Below, piece by piece: positions 1-7,492 of a DNA stretch of 14,441 nucleotides (position 1 is its first letter; the number at the start of each line of letters is the position of its first letter). Position numbers and translations under genes: made by a program. The notes under the pieces were generated by a model, which was given only the letters and a program-made list of their open reading frames with translations, was not told where the DNA came from and did not search any database. This DNA is from JBFGCA01 sp041567315 (GTDB lineage Bacteria; Acidobacteriota; Thermoanaerobaculia; Multivoradales; JAHEKO01), in NCBI GenBank assembly GCA_041567315.1, contig JBFGCA010000121.1:1-14441 (forward strand), read 5' to 3'.

Positions 1-32
1 ACGGCCCCGCCCCGCCGCCAGACGGCCGGGCG

Positions 33-57
33 GACTTCCACCACGGGCTGCTAGGCT
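33..57 (+). promoter_or_regulatory. Promoter-like element, copy A, upstream of the secreted-protein gene
   Basis: A 25-bp block begins GACTTCCACCACGG and ends in CTGCTAGGCT. It matches 23 of 25 positions of a block at 9436-9460 on the other strand, the two differences being G/A transitions. Both copies lie upstream of a gene and point in its direction. The last six bases (52-57, TAGGCT) look like a sigma70-type -10 box, placing a start site near 64 and a leader of about 45 nt before the ATG at 111. No good TTGACA-like -35 is visible at the usual distance, so the conserved upstream half may be an activator or alternative-sigma site. Confidence 0.5.
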
Positions 58-110
58 TGCGGCACCAACCCGGTCGAGCCGGCCGCCGCCGGCGCATGAG
101 GAGGTGCCAG

Positions 111-962
111 ATGACCTGCCGCACTCGTCGTCTTGCCGCGCGTTTCGTCGCGATCGCCGTGCTGGCCGCCGGTGGCCTGCCGGTGGCCGCCGACCAGTGG
201 ACCACGGTCGACTCCGAGCTGAGCTCGGTGCTGGTCGAGCAGAACACCCGCCTGCGGAAGCTCGATCCGATCTTCCACCAACTCTTCCTGCCCGACGCCG
301 ACGAAGACGTCAAGCTCAGCTCCACGATCCAGCTCTTCCCGGTCGACCCCACTCTGTTCGGCATCCCGCGGGCCAGGGGCCGGGCGCGGGCGACGATGGG
401 CTGCTTCGGCTCCCAGGGCCAGCAGAACCTGGGCAGCATGAGCCGCCGCTTCGACCGCAACGGCACGCTCGAGGTCAGCAAGAGGGTGCCCGCCAACCTC
501 GACTGCGAGGTGTTCTTCGTCGACTGGAAGCTGCTGCGCAACTTCCTGCTGCCGGCCGGCACCTCGATCTCGGCGCGCAGCGCCGTCGAGCTGGTCGGCC
601 CCGGCGCCCCGTCCGCCTGCTTCGACACCACCACGCTCTGTCTCGACGACGACCGCTTCCGGGTGGAGGTCGACTGGCGGGACTTCGCCGGCCAGACCGG
701 CCCCGGGATCGCCTTCCCGCGCACCGACGACTCGGGGACGTTCTTCTTCTTCGACGCCGACAACACCGAGCTGCTGCTCAAGGTCCTCGACGGTTGCGCC
801 CGCAACGACCACTTCTGGGTCTTCTTCGGCGCCACCACCAACGTCGAGTATTCGGTCACCGTCACCGACACCTTGAGCGGCCAGAGCCGGGTCTACGACA
901 ACCCCCTGGGTGGTCCGGCACCGCCGATCCAGGACACCCAGGCCTTCGCCACCTGTCCCTGA
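111..962 (+). CDS. Secreted protein with acidobacterial-type C-terminal domain
   Basis: A 283-residue protein of unknown function. The start at 111 is chosen because AGGAGGT (99-105) lies 5 nt upstream; an in-frame ATG at 57 would add 18 basic residues and spoil the signal peptide. Residues 1-27 form a signal peptide (Arg-rich start, hydrophobic AIAVLAAGG core, likely cleavage after VAA), so the mature protein is probably periplasmic or extracellular. Residues about 177-283 form a recognisable block: CLDDDRFRVEVDWRDF, a Gly-rich turn, DSGTFFFFDADN, LLLKVLDGCARN, WVFFGATTNVEY, VTDTLSG, then DTQAFATCP. I know this block from the C-termini of many secreted acidobacterial proteins, where its role is unknown. 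Paired Cys (170/177, 229/282) could form disulfides. Residues 28-176 match nothing I recognise. It is a lone gene, convergent with the DUF5995 gene. Confidence 0.85.
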   Translation: MTCRTRRLAARFVAIAVLAAGGLPVAADQWTTVDSELSSVLVEQNTRLRKLDPIFHQLFLPDADEDVKLSSTIQLFPVDPTLFGIPRARGRARATMGCFGSQGQQNLGSMSRRFDRNGTLEVSKRVPANLDCEVFFVDWKLLRNFLLPAGTSISARSAVELVGPGAPSACFDTTTLCLDDDRFRVEVDWRDFAGQTGPGIAFPRTDDSGTFFFFDADNTELLLKVLDGCARNDHFWVFFGATTNVEYSVTVTDTLSGQSRVYDNPLGGPAPPIQDTQAFATCP

Positions 963-964
963 GC

Positions 965-989
965 GCCCGACCCGCGCGGCGGGTCGGGC
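965..989. terminator. Perfect 11-bp hairpin between convergent genes
   Basis: Arms 965-975 (GCCCGACCCGC) and 979-989 (GCGGGTCGGGC) are exact reverse complements around a 3-nt loop. The hairpin starts 3 nt after the stop of the secreted-protein gene and ends at the stop codon of the opposing DUF5995 gene. No T-tract follows on either strand, so it is not a textbook intrinsic terminator. The position suggests a shared bidirectional terminator or 3'-end stabiliser. Confidence 0.55.
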
Positions 990-1835
990 TCAGCGCAGGC
1001 GAACCCTGGCCGCCACCCGCGCCCCGGTCCCGGCGAGGATCCGGATCTTCGCCGCCGGGTCGCCGCGCTCGCCGAGCCGGACGACGTGGTTGACGGCGGT
1101 GCCGACGACGCCCGGGTGGCGGACCAGGCCGGCGACCCGGACGACGCGCTGGTCGCGCCGGGCGATCTCGGCCGGCCACCGTTCCCGCTCCAGCGCGGCG
1201 AACCGCTGGGCCGACCGCCAGGCCCCCGCCCGCGCCTCGCCCAGGCTGAAGTTGATGATTGCGTCGTCGACGCCTCCGAGGCGTCCGCTGAACAGACGCA
1301 GGGTGGTCCAGATCGTCGCCAGGCTCTGCTTGACGCCACCCACGAGGCTGGCCAGGAGGTGGTTGATGCGATCGAAGTCGGCCCGCCGCCTCCCCAGCTC
1401 CGCCGGCGACTCGACGGTCTGGGCCGTGGCGATCCCCAGGTCGAGGTTGATGTGGGCGTTGATCCCCAGCAGCAGGTGCTGCAGGACGATCGGCCACCAC
1501 TCGCCGGCCACCCGGAAGGCGCAGGCCCAGGACCCGGCCGGCGCGCCACCGGCCCGGAAGCGGTCGTAGGCCTCGAGGTAGCGGTTGGCGAAGACCACGT
1601 CGAGCCGCTCGAGCCACTTGCCGTCGTCGAACTCCCCGTGCTCGATCCCCTCCGCCACCCGCACGGTCACCTGGCGGTAGAGCGCCGGGAAGTAGCCCAG
1701 CGGCGACTGCTCCTCGCGGGCGGCGTCGACGATCTCGCGGAGACGCTCGACGACCTGCCCGATCGTCGCGGGCAGATCCGGCTCGGGCGGATGAGGTCCC
1801 GACGACCCGACCAGGGGCGATTCCGGTTCGGACAC
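990..1835 (-). CDS. DUF5995 family protein
   Basis: A 281-residue soluble protein without signal peptide or membrane segment. The signature is LLGINAHINLDLG at residues 122-134, preceded by a Trp-rich helix (GEWWPIVLQH, 111-120); this matches the DUF5995 family, whose function is unknown. His120, His128 and Asn130 could be metal or substrate ligands, but that is a guess. The start is GTG at 1835 with no clear ribosome site; a TAGCCT box only 9 nt upstream would give an almost leaderless message. It is the last gene of the leftward cluster, 56 nt after the methyltransferase gene, so it may be transcribed separately. It ends at the hairpin facing the secreted-protein gene. Family assignment rests on the motif alone. 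Confidence 0.8.
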   Translation of the reverse strand: MSEPESPLVGSSGPHPPEPDLPATIGQVVERLREIVDAAREEQSPLGYFPALYRQVTVRVAEGIEHGEFDDGKWLERLDVVFANRYLEAYDRFRAGGAPAGSWACAFRVAGEWWPIVLQHLLLGINAHINLDLGIATAQTVESPAELGRRRADFDRINHLLASLVGGVKQSLATIWTTLRLFSGRLGGVDDAIINFSLGEARAGAWRSAQRFAALERERWPAEIARRDQRVVRVAGLVRHPGVVGTAVNHVVRLGERGDPAAKIRILAGTGARVAARVRLR

Positions 1836-1844
1836 GCGACCGTC

Positions 1845-1850
1845 AGGCTA
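1845..1850 (-). promoter_or_regulatory. Possible -10 box (TAGCCT) before the DUF5995 gene
   Basis: On the minus strand the 56-nt gap before the GTG at 1835 contains TAGCCT, the same hexamer as in the stronger promoter at 13429-13434. It lies 9 nt from the start codon, so transcription would begin within a few bases of the GTG. No convincing -35 is seen. Weak call. Confidence 0.25.
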
Positions 1851-1891
1851 CCAGCTGGTCGTCCCCGGACGCAGCCGCGAGGCCGGGCTCT

Positions 1892-2515
1892 TCAGCCGGT
1901 GCGCCGGCGGGGGATCAAGCGGCCGGGCACGCGCTCCGCGTACGCGGCGTAGGCATCGCCGAAGCGGGCCCTGAGCTCGCGCTCCTCGAGCAGGATCACC
2001 AGGTAGAGGGCCGGCAGGCAGGTCGCCGCCAGGAGGTAAAGCGCCGGGTAATTGAGGATCAGCGCCAGCCCGGCGGTGCCGAGCAGGAACGAGAGATAGC
2101 GGGGGTGGCGCAGCCGCTCGTAGATGCCCTCGGTCAGCAGCCGGCCGGGGTCGCGGCCGACCTCGGGCACCCCGGCCAGGATGCGGAACTTGAGATGCCG
2201 CCGGCACAGGATCTCGAGGCGGATGGCTGCCGCGTAGAGCAACAGGCCGGGCGCCGCCAAGCCCCAGTGGAACGGCCAGCGCGTGGCCAGCAGCGGCTGG
2301 CGGTACTGGAAGATCCAGGCGGCCAGCCCCAGCGAGACGGCACCCACCACGACGTAGGTCCAGACCGGCCCCACCCGTCGCCAGAAGCAGGCCAGCGGGT
2401 GGATCAGGAACCAGTAGACGATGGCGGCCGGATAGCTGACCAGCAGCAGCACCGCCAGCAGGTAGCCGGCCCGGGTCAGCAGGCCGGTCAGCCACGTCGC
2501 CGGCGCCTCGCTCAT
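1892..2515 (-). CDS. Isoprenylcysteine carboxyl methyltransferase (ICMT/PEMT)-like membrane protein
   Basis: A 207-residue integral membrane protein with hydrophobic segments at about 16-40, 51-69, 83-98 and 141-175. The C-terminal half carries the phospholipid/isoprenylcysteine methyltransferase fold signature: EGIYERLRHPRYLSF (129-143) with the His-Pro-x-Tyr motif, a membrane hairpin, then LEEREL (176-181), FGDAYAAY (185-192) and a basic tail. In this family the HP and EE motifs help bind S-adenosylmethionine at the membrane face. The substrate cannot be predicted; bacterial members methylate lipids or small molecules, not prenylated proteins. The ATG at 2513-2515 shares ATGA with the TGA of the phosphoesterase gene, a 4-bp overlap indicating translational coupling. 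The same frame stays open far upstream, opposite the phosphoesterase frame, but that extension is not protein-like. Confidence 0.82.
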   Translation of the reverse strand: MSEAPATWLTGLLTRAGYLLAVLLLVSYPAAIVYWFLIHPLACFWRRVGPVWTYVVVGAVSLGLAAWIFQYRQPLLATRWPFHWGLAAPGLLLYAAAIRLEILCRRHLKFRILAGVPEVGRDPGRLLTEGIYERLRHPRYLSFLLGTAGLALILNYPALYLLAATCLPALYLVILLEERELRARFGDAYAAYAERVPGRLIPRRRTG

Positions 2516-4635
2516 CCGGTCCCTCCGCTTCGACCGGCGACGATCTCGCCGATCAGGAGCCGCGGGCCGTCCGCCTCGAGAGGGGTGGCCAGATGCAGGC
2601 GATCGCCCTGCGGCTCGACGGCCACCGGGGAGTGCGCCCCGCTTGCCAGGTCGACGAGGGCCATCGGGCTCTGGACGTCGGCGCCGAGGGCGTCCAGATC
2701 GCGGACCGTGCAACGCGGACCCGGCAGCACCAGGACCAGCAGCCGCGCGCCGAAGCGCGCCTGGATCAGCCGGCAGTCGGTACGGTCGTCGACCCGGCCG
2801 CTCTCGAGCGCACCCGGGCTCCAGCGCTCGAGCGCCCGCCCGAGGTGCCGCAGGACCCGCGCCCCGAGCCGCGGCGCGTAGCGGAGGTCGACCAGGCCGT
2901 GGCGCACGAAATAGCCGCGGTCGACGTCCTCGTAGGTGTCGAGCCAGAGGTCGACGCCCCAGGCGGCGGCGGCCAACGCCGCCTCGGCGACGCGGTTGGC
3001 GGCGGCCAGGTCGTCGACCAGCCGGTCCGAGGTCAGGCGGCCCGAGAACAGCACCTGGGCCTGGTGGCGCAGGCCGCTGGCGGCCGCCCACTCCCCGATG
3101 CGGCCGACCGCCGCCCACGGCCCGACCCCGCCGTGGCGGCGCACGCGGAAGACCAGGCCGGCGAAGATCTCGCGCACCGGCGCCGCGGCCTGCAGCCGCT
3201 CGATCCGCTCCGGCTCGCCGGCCTGGAAGCCGTAGTTGGCTTCGTGTTTGACGTTGGCGTCGTCGACCGCGCCGCACAGCGGGTCGCGCACCTCGCTCAG
3301 AAAGAGTGGCAGCTTGGCCCCGCCAGAGAGACGGGGGCCGGCCCCGGCGAGACCCGCCGCCAGCGCCTCCACCTGGTCGAGACGCAGGACCAGCTCCCAG
3401 CCGGCGAGCAGGCCGCGATGGCTGCGGATCAGGCGGTAGTCGGCGGCCCCCGGCAGACCGTAGGAGTAGGCGGTGAAGGCGTAGCCGGCGTCCACCAGGG
3501 TCGCCATCCGCTCGACGACGTCGTCGCGGACCAGCTCCTGGAGCGCGATCCTCACCCGCCCGACCCCCATCTCCTCGAGCGCCAGCAGCGCCCAGTCGTT
3601 GCGCGCCCAGCGCCGGGTGAACGGGCTGACCGAGTTGTTGGCGCGCAGGGCGAGGGTCGCCAGCCAGTTCTCGCGCATCTCTACGCCGACCGGAGCGGCG
3701 GCTCCGGCTGCCGGCCGCAACGAGCCATCGCCGGCCGACGATGGCGACTCGCCCGGCGCCAGCGTCCGGCCCTCGGTGCGCACCACCCGGTGGAGGTGGC
3801 CGCGCTCGTAGACCTCGACCAGGCAGTAGCCCAGCTTGCTGCGGTCGTCGCGCCCGCCCTCCGCGTCCGCCGGCTCGACGGTGAACAGCTCGCCGTAGTC
3901 CTGGCGCACGAAGCTGGTGGCGGGCAGGGTGTAGAGCCGGGTCGGGCCGTAGCGGTTGTAGAAGTAGTTGTGGACGTGGCCGGAGAAGGCCGCCTCGACG
4001 CCGTGCCGCTCGATCAGGTCGAGCAGCCAGGTGCGCCCCGGCTGATCCAGGTTGTCGTAGCCGCCCGGCTCCTCGGGCGCCGCCACGAAGGCCGGGTAGT
4101 GCATCAGCAGGAAGAGCCGCTGGCCGGCGGCGCGCGCGGCCTCGAGGTCGCGCTCCAGCCAGCGGCGCTGGGCGTCCTCCTGCTCGAGACCGGAGTTGAT
4201 CAGCAGCGAGTCGAGCGCCGTGAAGTGGCAGGGTCCGTGATCGAAGGAGTAGTAATCGCGGCCGTAGACCTCGGCGTAGAGCTCCAGCGACTCCGGCGAC
4301 ACCCGCGGCACCGGCACCCACCCGGTCGGCTTGTCCCCCAGGCAGTGGTTGCCCGGCACCAGATGGAGCGAACCTGGCAGCGCCGCCGCGATCTCCTTGA
4401 AGTTGGCGGCGGCCTGGCGGTAGGTCGCCAGCTCGGGCAGCGGGTTGGCCATGTCGCCCAGGTGGACCGTGAAGGCCGGGCGCCGCCCCGCCACCTCCGC
4501 CACCACCCACCGGAAGCGCGCGTTGGCCAGCCGGTTGGAGGCGAAGGGCGAGACCGAGCGGTCCTCGCCCTCGTTGACGTGCGAGTCGGAGACCACCGCG
4601 AAGGTGAAGAGATGGCTGCCCAGGTCCGCCGTCAC
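2512..4635 (-). CDS. Calcineurin-like metallophosphoesterase with large C-terminal glycosidase-like region
   Basis: A 707-residue protein. Residues 10-290 form a metallophosphoesterase domain with all signature blocks: D17-S-H19, G60-D61, G95-N96-H97, H179 (LMHYP) and G219-H220-V-H222. These are the two-metal ligands and catalytic His of the calcineurin-like superfamily, so a phosphomonoester or phosphodiester hydrolase is likely. A Ser/Gly/Ala/Pro linker (about 291-318) leads to residues 319-600, which resemble an alpha/beta barrel, ending in a LWLDTYEDVDRGYFVRHGL segment (second half) and a short beta-rich tail. This reminds me of the barrel-plus-sandwich layout of glycoside hydrolases, but no catalytic pair can be assigned. 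No signal peptide is seen. The start is GTG at 4635, 10 nt after the membrane glycosyltransferase stop. Substrate unknown. Confidence 0.85.
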   Translation of the reverse strand: MTADLGSHLFTFAVVSDSHVNEGEDRSVSPFASNRLANARFRWVVAEVAGRRPAFTVHLGDMANPLPELATYRQAAANFKEIAAALPGSLHLVPGNHCLGDKPTGWVPVPRVSPESLELYAEVYGRDYYSFDHGPCHFTALDSLLINSGLEQEDAQRRWLERDLEAARAAGQRLFLLMHYPAFVAAPEEPGGYDNLDQPGRTWLLDLIERHGVEAAFSGHVHNYFYNRYGPTRLYTLPATSFVRQDYGELFTVEPADAEGGRDDRSKLGYCLVEVYERGHLHRVVRTEGRTLAPGESPSSAGDGSLRPAAGAAAPVGVEMRENWLATLALRANNSVSPFTRRWARNDWALLALEEMGVGRVRIALQELVRDDVVERMATLVDAGYAFTAYSYGLPGAADYRLIRSHRGLLAGWELVLRLDQVEALAAGLAGAGPRLSGGAKLPLFLSEVRDPLCGAVDDANVKHEANYGFQAGEPERIERLQAAAPVREIFAGLVFRVRRHGGVGPWAAVGRIGEWAAASGLRHQAQVLFSGRLTSDRLVDDLAAANRVAEAALAAAAWGVDLWLDTYEDVDRGYFVRHGLVDLRYAPRLGARVLRHLGRALERWSPGALESGRVDDRTDCRLIQARFGARLLVLVLPGPRCTVRDLDALGADVQSPMALVDLASGAHSPVAVEPQGDRLHLATPLEADGPRLLIGEIVAGRSGGTG

Positions 4636-4645
4636 GGTTCGCCTA

Positions 4646-6229
4646 TCAGATCAGACTTCTCCGCCGGGGCTGGGGCGTCGCGATCGGCAAGAGTTCCCTG
4701 CCGCTCCACGACGACCAGCCGTCACCGCTCGTGGCGGGCACCAGGACGCGGTCGATGTTGCCGGCGCCCAGACCCTGTCTCAGGATCTCCAGAATCTCCG
4801 GATCGTCTTCCAGAGGGCTCGGCAGGCTGATCCAGCCGGGAGTGGTTCGAAGCCCTCTCCGGAGATCCGCTCGGTCGCGCAGAGGCTGGATGGGACCGGC
4901 CGCCGCGCGACGGTTCAGCGCGTCTCGGCCGCTCACCGAGCCGACGATCGCCACCCGATTGCCGGGCTCGAGAATGGCCGACAGACTGCGGCGGGCGCGC
5001 CCGTATTCCAGGTGATAGGCCGCGAGGTCGCGGCTCTCCCGCCACGTCCAGAACACCATGCAAATCAGGGCCACCGCGGAGTGGACGGCGAGCCAGCGCG
5101 CAGCCCGAACGTCGAGCCTTGGGATCGACTGACCCTCCCCCGCCAGCTCTCCAGGCGGGTCGTGACGGTGTGGTGTCGTGGTGTGGGCCGAACTGAGAGC
5201 CCTACCTGGGCCTCTTTCTGAGGTCGGTGCCGCTCGGCCGGTCACCCACAACTCGCCGGTGAGCAGCCCCAGTGCCAGGTAGAGCTCCAGCAGGTAGTTC
5301 CACGAGGACAGCGGATTGGCGGCGAACAGCGCCGCGGAGATCCAGCACGCGGCCACGTAGAAGATCGCCGGGCTGCGTCCGGGTCGCCAGCCACGCTGGC
5401 GCGCCGCCGGCAGGCAGACCAACAGGGCGAGCAGCCAGAACAGCGACAGCGCCGGCCGCAGCGCCATGTCGAGCATCTTGTCGGGACGCTGCGGGAGGTT
5501 GCCGAGCAGAGCATTGGCCAGGTAGGAGCCGCCGGAAAGGTGCTCCATCCACGCGATCGACGCCCCGAGTCCCGCCGCCAGCCCGGCCGCCAGCAGAACG
5601 GCGCGGCGGCGGTCTCGGCGCCAGAGCCAGAGCACCCCAGCCGCGGGCGCCGCGATCAGCGTCAGCTTGACGTTGAAGGCCGCGACGAAACAGACCAGGC
5701 CGAGCAGCGGGCCGGCCGACGACGGCAGCAGGGTGACACAGGCGAAGCCGGCCAGCGACAGGGCGACTCCAAGGGCGTCCACCCGGTAGAGCACCGAGAA
5801 CAGCAAGAACGGCTTGGCCGACAGCGGCAGCAGGGCGCAGAGCAGCGCCAGCCGCCGGCTGGCGCCCCGCCGGCGCACCCAGTGGCCGACCAGCAGCAGC
5901 GCGGCGGCGACCGCGACCAGCGACAGCGCCCGCCCGCCGAGGTATGGACTGCCGGCTGGAATCGGCAGCCGGGCACACAGCCATTGGTAGATCGGACCGT
6001 ACGGGTTCTGGAGCAGCGGCAGCGAATCGGCGGGGGTCCAGGGGAAGTGACCCGTCCTCCACCACTGGACCAGGGTCAGGACGTGGACCTCGATGCGTTC
6101 GATGGCGTGGGGGTCCGGCAGGTGGCGGAGCCACCAGATTGCCGTGAGAAGTGCGGCGAGGCCAACGAGCAGGAGGGCGATGCCCGGTAGCTCCAGGTAA
6201 GGGTGCCGCCGGAAGCTCGCGGCCCTCAC
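4646..6229 (-). CDS. Polytopic membrane glycosyltransferase, GT39/ArnT-like
   Basis: About 527 residues with roughly ten hydrophobic segments. The layout follows polyprenyl-phosphate-sugar glycosyltransferases of the PMT/ArnT type (GT-C fold): a first membrane helix (14-34), an acidic loop with Asp39, Glu44 and Glu47, then NPYGPIYQWL (75-84), the usual aromatic re-entry before the second helix. In the family an acidic residue of the first loop is the catalytic base and the donor is a lipid-linked sugar. A Ser/Thr/His/Pro-rich hydrophilic loop of about 45 residues, including AHTTTPHRHDPP, lies before the last helix, and a soluble tail of about 110 residues follows. The start is uncertain: GTG at 6229 has GGGAGG 12 nt upstream; ATG at 6274 (15 residues longer) has no ribosome site. 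The frame stays open to 6718 antisense-phase to GH105 but is not protein-like there. Acceptor unknown. Confidence 0.75.
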   Translation of the reverse strand: MRAASFRRHPYLELPGIALLLVGLAALLTAIWWLRHLPDPHAIERIEVHVLTLVQWWRTGHFPWTPADSLPLLQNPYGPIYQWLCARLPIPAGSPYLGGRALSLVAVAAALLLVGHWVRRRGASRRLALLCALLPLSAKPFLLFSVLYRVDALGVALSLAGFACVTLLPSSAGPLLGLVCFVAAFNVKLTLIAAPAAGVLWLWRRDRRRAVLLAAGLAAGLGASIAWMEHLSGGSYLANALLGNLPQRPDKMLDMALRPALSLFWLLALLVCLPAARQRGWRPGRSPAIFYVAACWISAALFAANPLSSWNYLLELYLALGLLTGELWVTGRAAPTSERGPGRALSSAHTTTPHRHDPPGELAGEGQSIPRLDVRAARWLAVHSAVALICMVFWTWRESRDLAAYHLEYGRARRSLSAILEPGNRVAIVGSVSGRDALNRRAAAGPIQPLRDRADLRRGLRTTPGWISLPSPLEDDPEILEILRQGLGAGNIDRVLVPATSGDGWSSWSGRELLPIATPQPRRRSLI

Positions 6230-6335
6230 CGACCGATCCGGCCTCCCGGAATTGCGGACTGCTCGGCTCGGCATCGGCGGAATTCGAAACGGGCGTTGCG
6301 ACGGGAGCGTGCGGGCCACAAGAGGCCGGACCGCG

Positions 6336-7478
6336 CTAGTTCGACGGCACGGCAGAGCCCGACGCGGCCTCGACGAGCCCCAGCACCTCGGCGCCGGCCA
6401 GCAGGAAGGCGCCGGTGCCGTAGACCCCGGTGTCATCTGCCGTGACCGGCGCCGGCTCGCTGCCGATTCCCTGTACCCAGCCCAGCCGTCCGCTGTCGTC
6501 GACTCTCTCGTGGAGAGCGATCCACGCACGCTCGGCGTGGGGCAGAAAGAGACCCCGGTCCAGCAGGCCACGCCGGACGCCCCAGGCCATGCCGTGGCAG
6601 AACAGGGCCGTCCCACTGGTTTCGCCGGGAGCGCCGGTCTCGTCGAGGAGACTCGCCCGCCACAGCCCGTCCGGCCCCTGCAGGGCGGCGGCGCGCGAGG
6701 CCAGCTCGCCGAACACATCCTCGTAGAAGCGACGGCTCGGGCGGTCGGCCGGCAGCTCGTCGAGCAGCCGGGCCAGGCCGGCCAACACCCAGCCGTTGCC
6801 GCGCGACCAGAAGACCGGCGCGCCGGCCGCCTCCCGGTACCTCAGATCGCGGTGGAAGAGGCGCGCCTCGGCGTCCCACAGCAGCTCGTAGGCCTCGCGC
6901 CACAGGCGGTCGGCGAAGTCCAGGTAGCGGTCGTCGCCGGTGAGCCGCGTCAGCTTGGCGAGGGCCGGCGGCGACATGAACAGCGCGTCGCTCCACCAGT
7001 AGTCGATCGGCTGGTGCCGCTTCGGCCAGCGCGCGGGTGCGGCCATCATGCGGTCGATGGCGGTCCGGAACGGCGCGTACATCCGCGGCTCGGCCTCGAG
7101 ACGGGCGAGATCCAGGTAGGTCTGGGCGACGGCGTGGTCGTCGGCGTGGCGCAGGCGCCGCCCCGGCCGCCACCGCAGGCGCTCGCCGACCTCGAGCAGG
7201 GCGCGGCGGTAGCCCTCGTCCCCGGTGGCGTGGTAGGTCGCCATCAGGCCGGCATAGAAGACCGCGTTGGGCCACTCCCCCGGCCGGTGCTGCGGCCCGG
7301 GACGCGACTCGGGCCGCAGATCGCCGAGCTGCCGGTCCGCGGCCCGCCGCATCACCGCCCGGATCGCCACCGCTTGCAGGCCCGCGAGCCGCTCGGCCGA
7401 GCTTGCCGTCGCCGCGGCCGTTGTGGAAGTGGCGGTCGACAGGCCGACGGTCAGCCACACCCCGGCGAGGAGCGGCAA
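6336..7478 (-). CDS. Glycoside hydrolase family 105/88-type unsaturated glucuronyl/rhamnogalacturonyl hydrolase
   Basis: About 380 residues. The GH105/GH88 alpha/alpha-barrel signatures are in order: EWPNAVFYAGL (68-78), HADDHAVAQTYLDL (111-124), WWSDALFMSPP (161-171), VFWSRGNGWV (222-231), then ETSGTALFCHGMAWG and a C-terminal DDTGVYGTGAFLLAG. The Asp of DALFM (D164) corresponds to the catalytic acid of YteR-like enzymes and D113/D114 to the other conserved carboxylates. The family hydrates the unsaturated uronic acid left by polysaccharide lyases and so releases it. A hydrophobic Ala/Thr-rich N-terminus (about 1-28) suggests export. No ATG is available; TTG at 7478, 14 nt after the amidinohydrolase stop with GAGG about 12 nt upstream, is my choice, GTG at 7460 the alternative. 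No polysaccharide lyase is visible in the window, so the natural substrate is open. Confidence 0.85.
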   Translation of the reverse strand: MPLLAGVWLTVGLSTATSTTAAATASSAERLAGLQAVAIRAVMRRAADRQLGDLRPESRPGPQHRPGEWPNAVFYAGLMATYHATGDEGYRRALLEVGERLRWRPGRRLRHADDHAVAQTYLDLARLEAEPRMYAPFRTAIDRMMAAPARWPKRHQPIDYWWSDALFMSPPALAKLTRLTGDDRYLDFADRLWREAYELLWDAEARLFHRDLRYREAAGAPVFWSRGNGWVLAGLARLLDELPADRPSRRFYEDVFGELASRAAALQGPDGLWRASLLDETGAPGETSGTALFCHGMAWGVRRGLLDRGLFLPHAERAWIALHERVDDSGRLGWVQGIGSEPAPVTADDTGVYGTGAFLLAGAEVLGLVEAASGSAVPSN

Positions 7479-7492
7479 CGCGCCGGACGACC

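Noticed and set aside
3724..3743. Small inverted repeat CCATCG...CGATGG inside the phosphoesterase gene
   Set aside because: It lies in the coding sequence of the Ser/Gly/Ala linker and is only 6 bp long; expected by chance in GC-rich sequence.
1892..4510. Methyltransferase read as part of an 872-residue protein
   Set aside because: Only the last 207 residues look like protein; the upstream part is Gly/Arg/Pro-rich and overlaps the phosphoesterase in another frame. The ATGA overlap at 2512-2515 marks the real start.
2593..4830. Long plus-strand open frame (745 codons) across the phosphoesterase gene
   Set aside because: It is antisense to a gene with intact catalytic motifs, and its product is low-complexity, rich in Gln, Arg, Val and Ala without any motif. 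GC-rich codon bias keeps such frames open.
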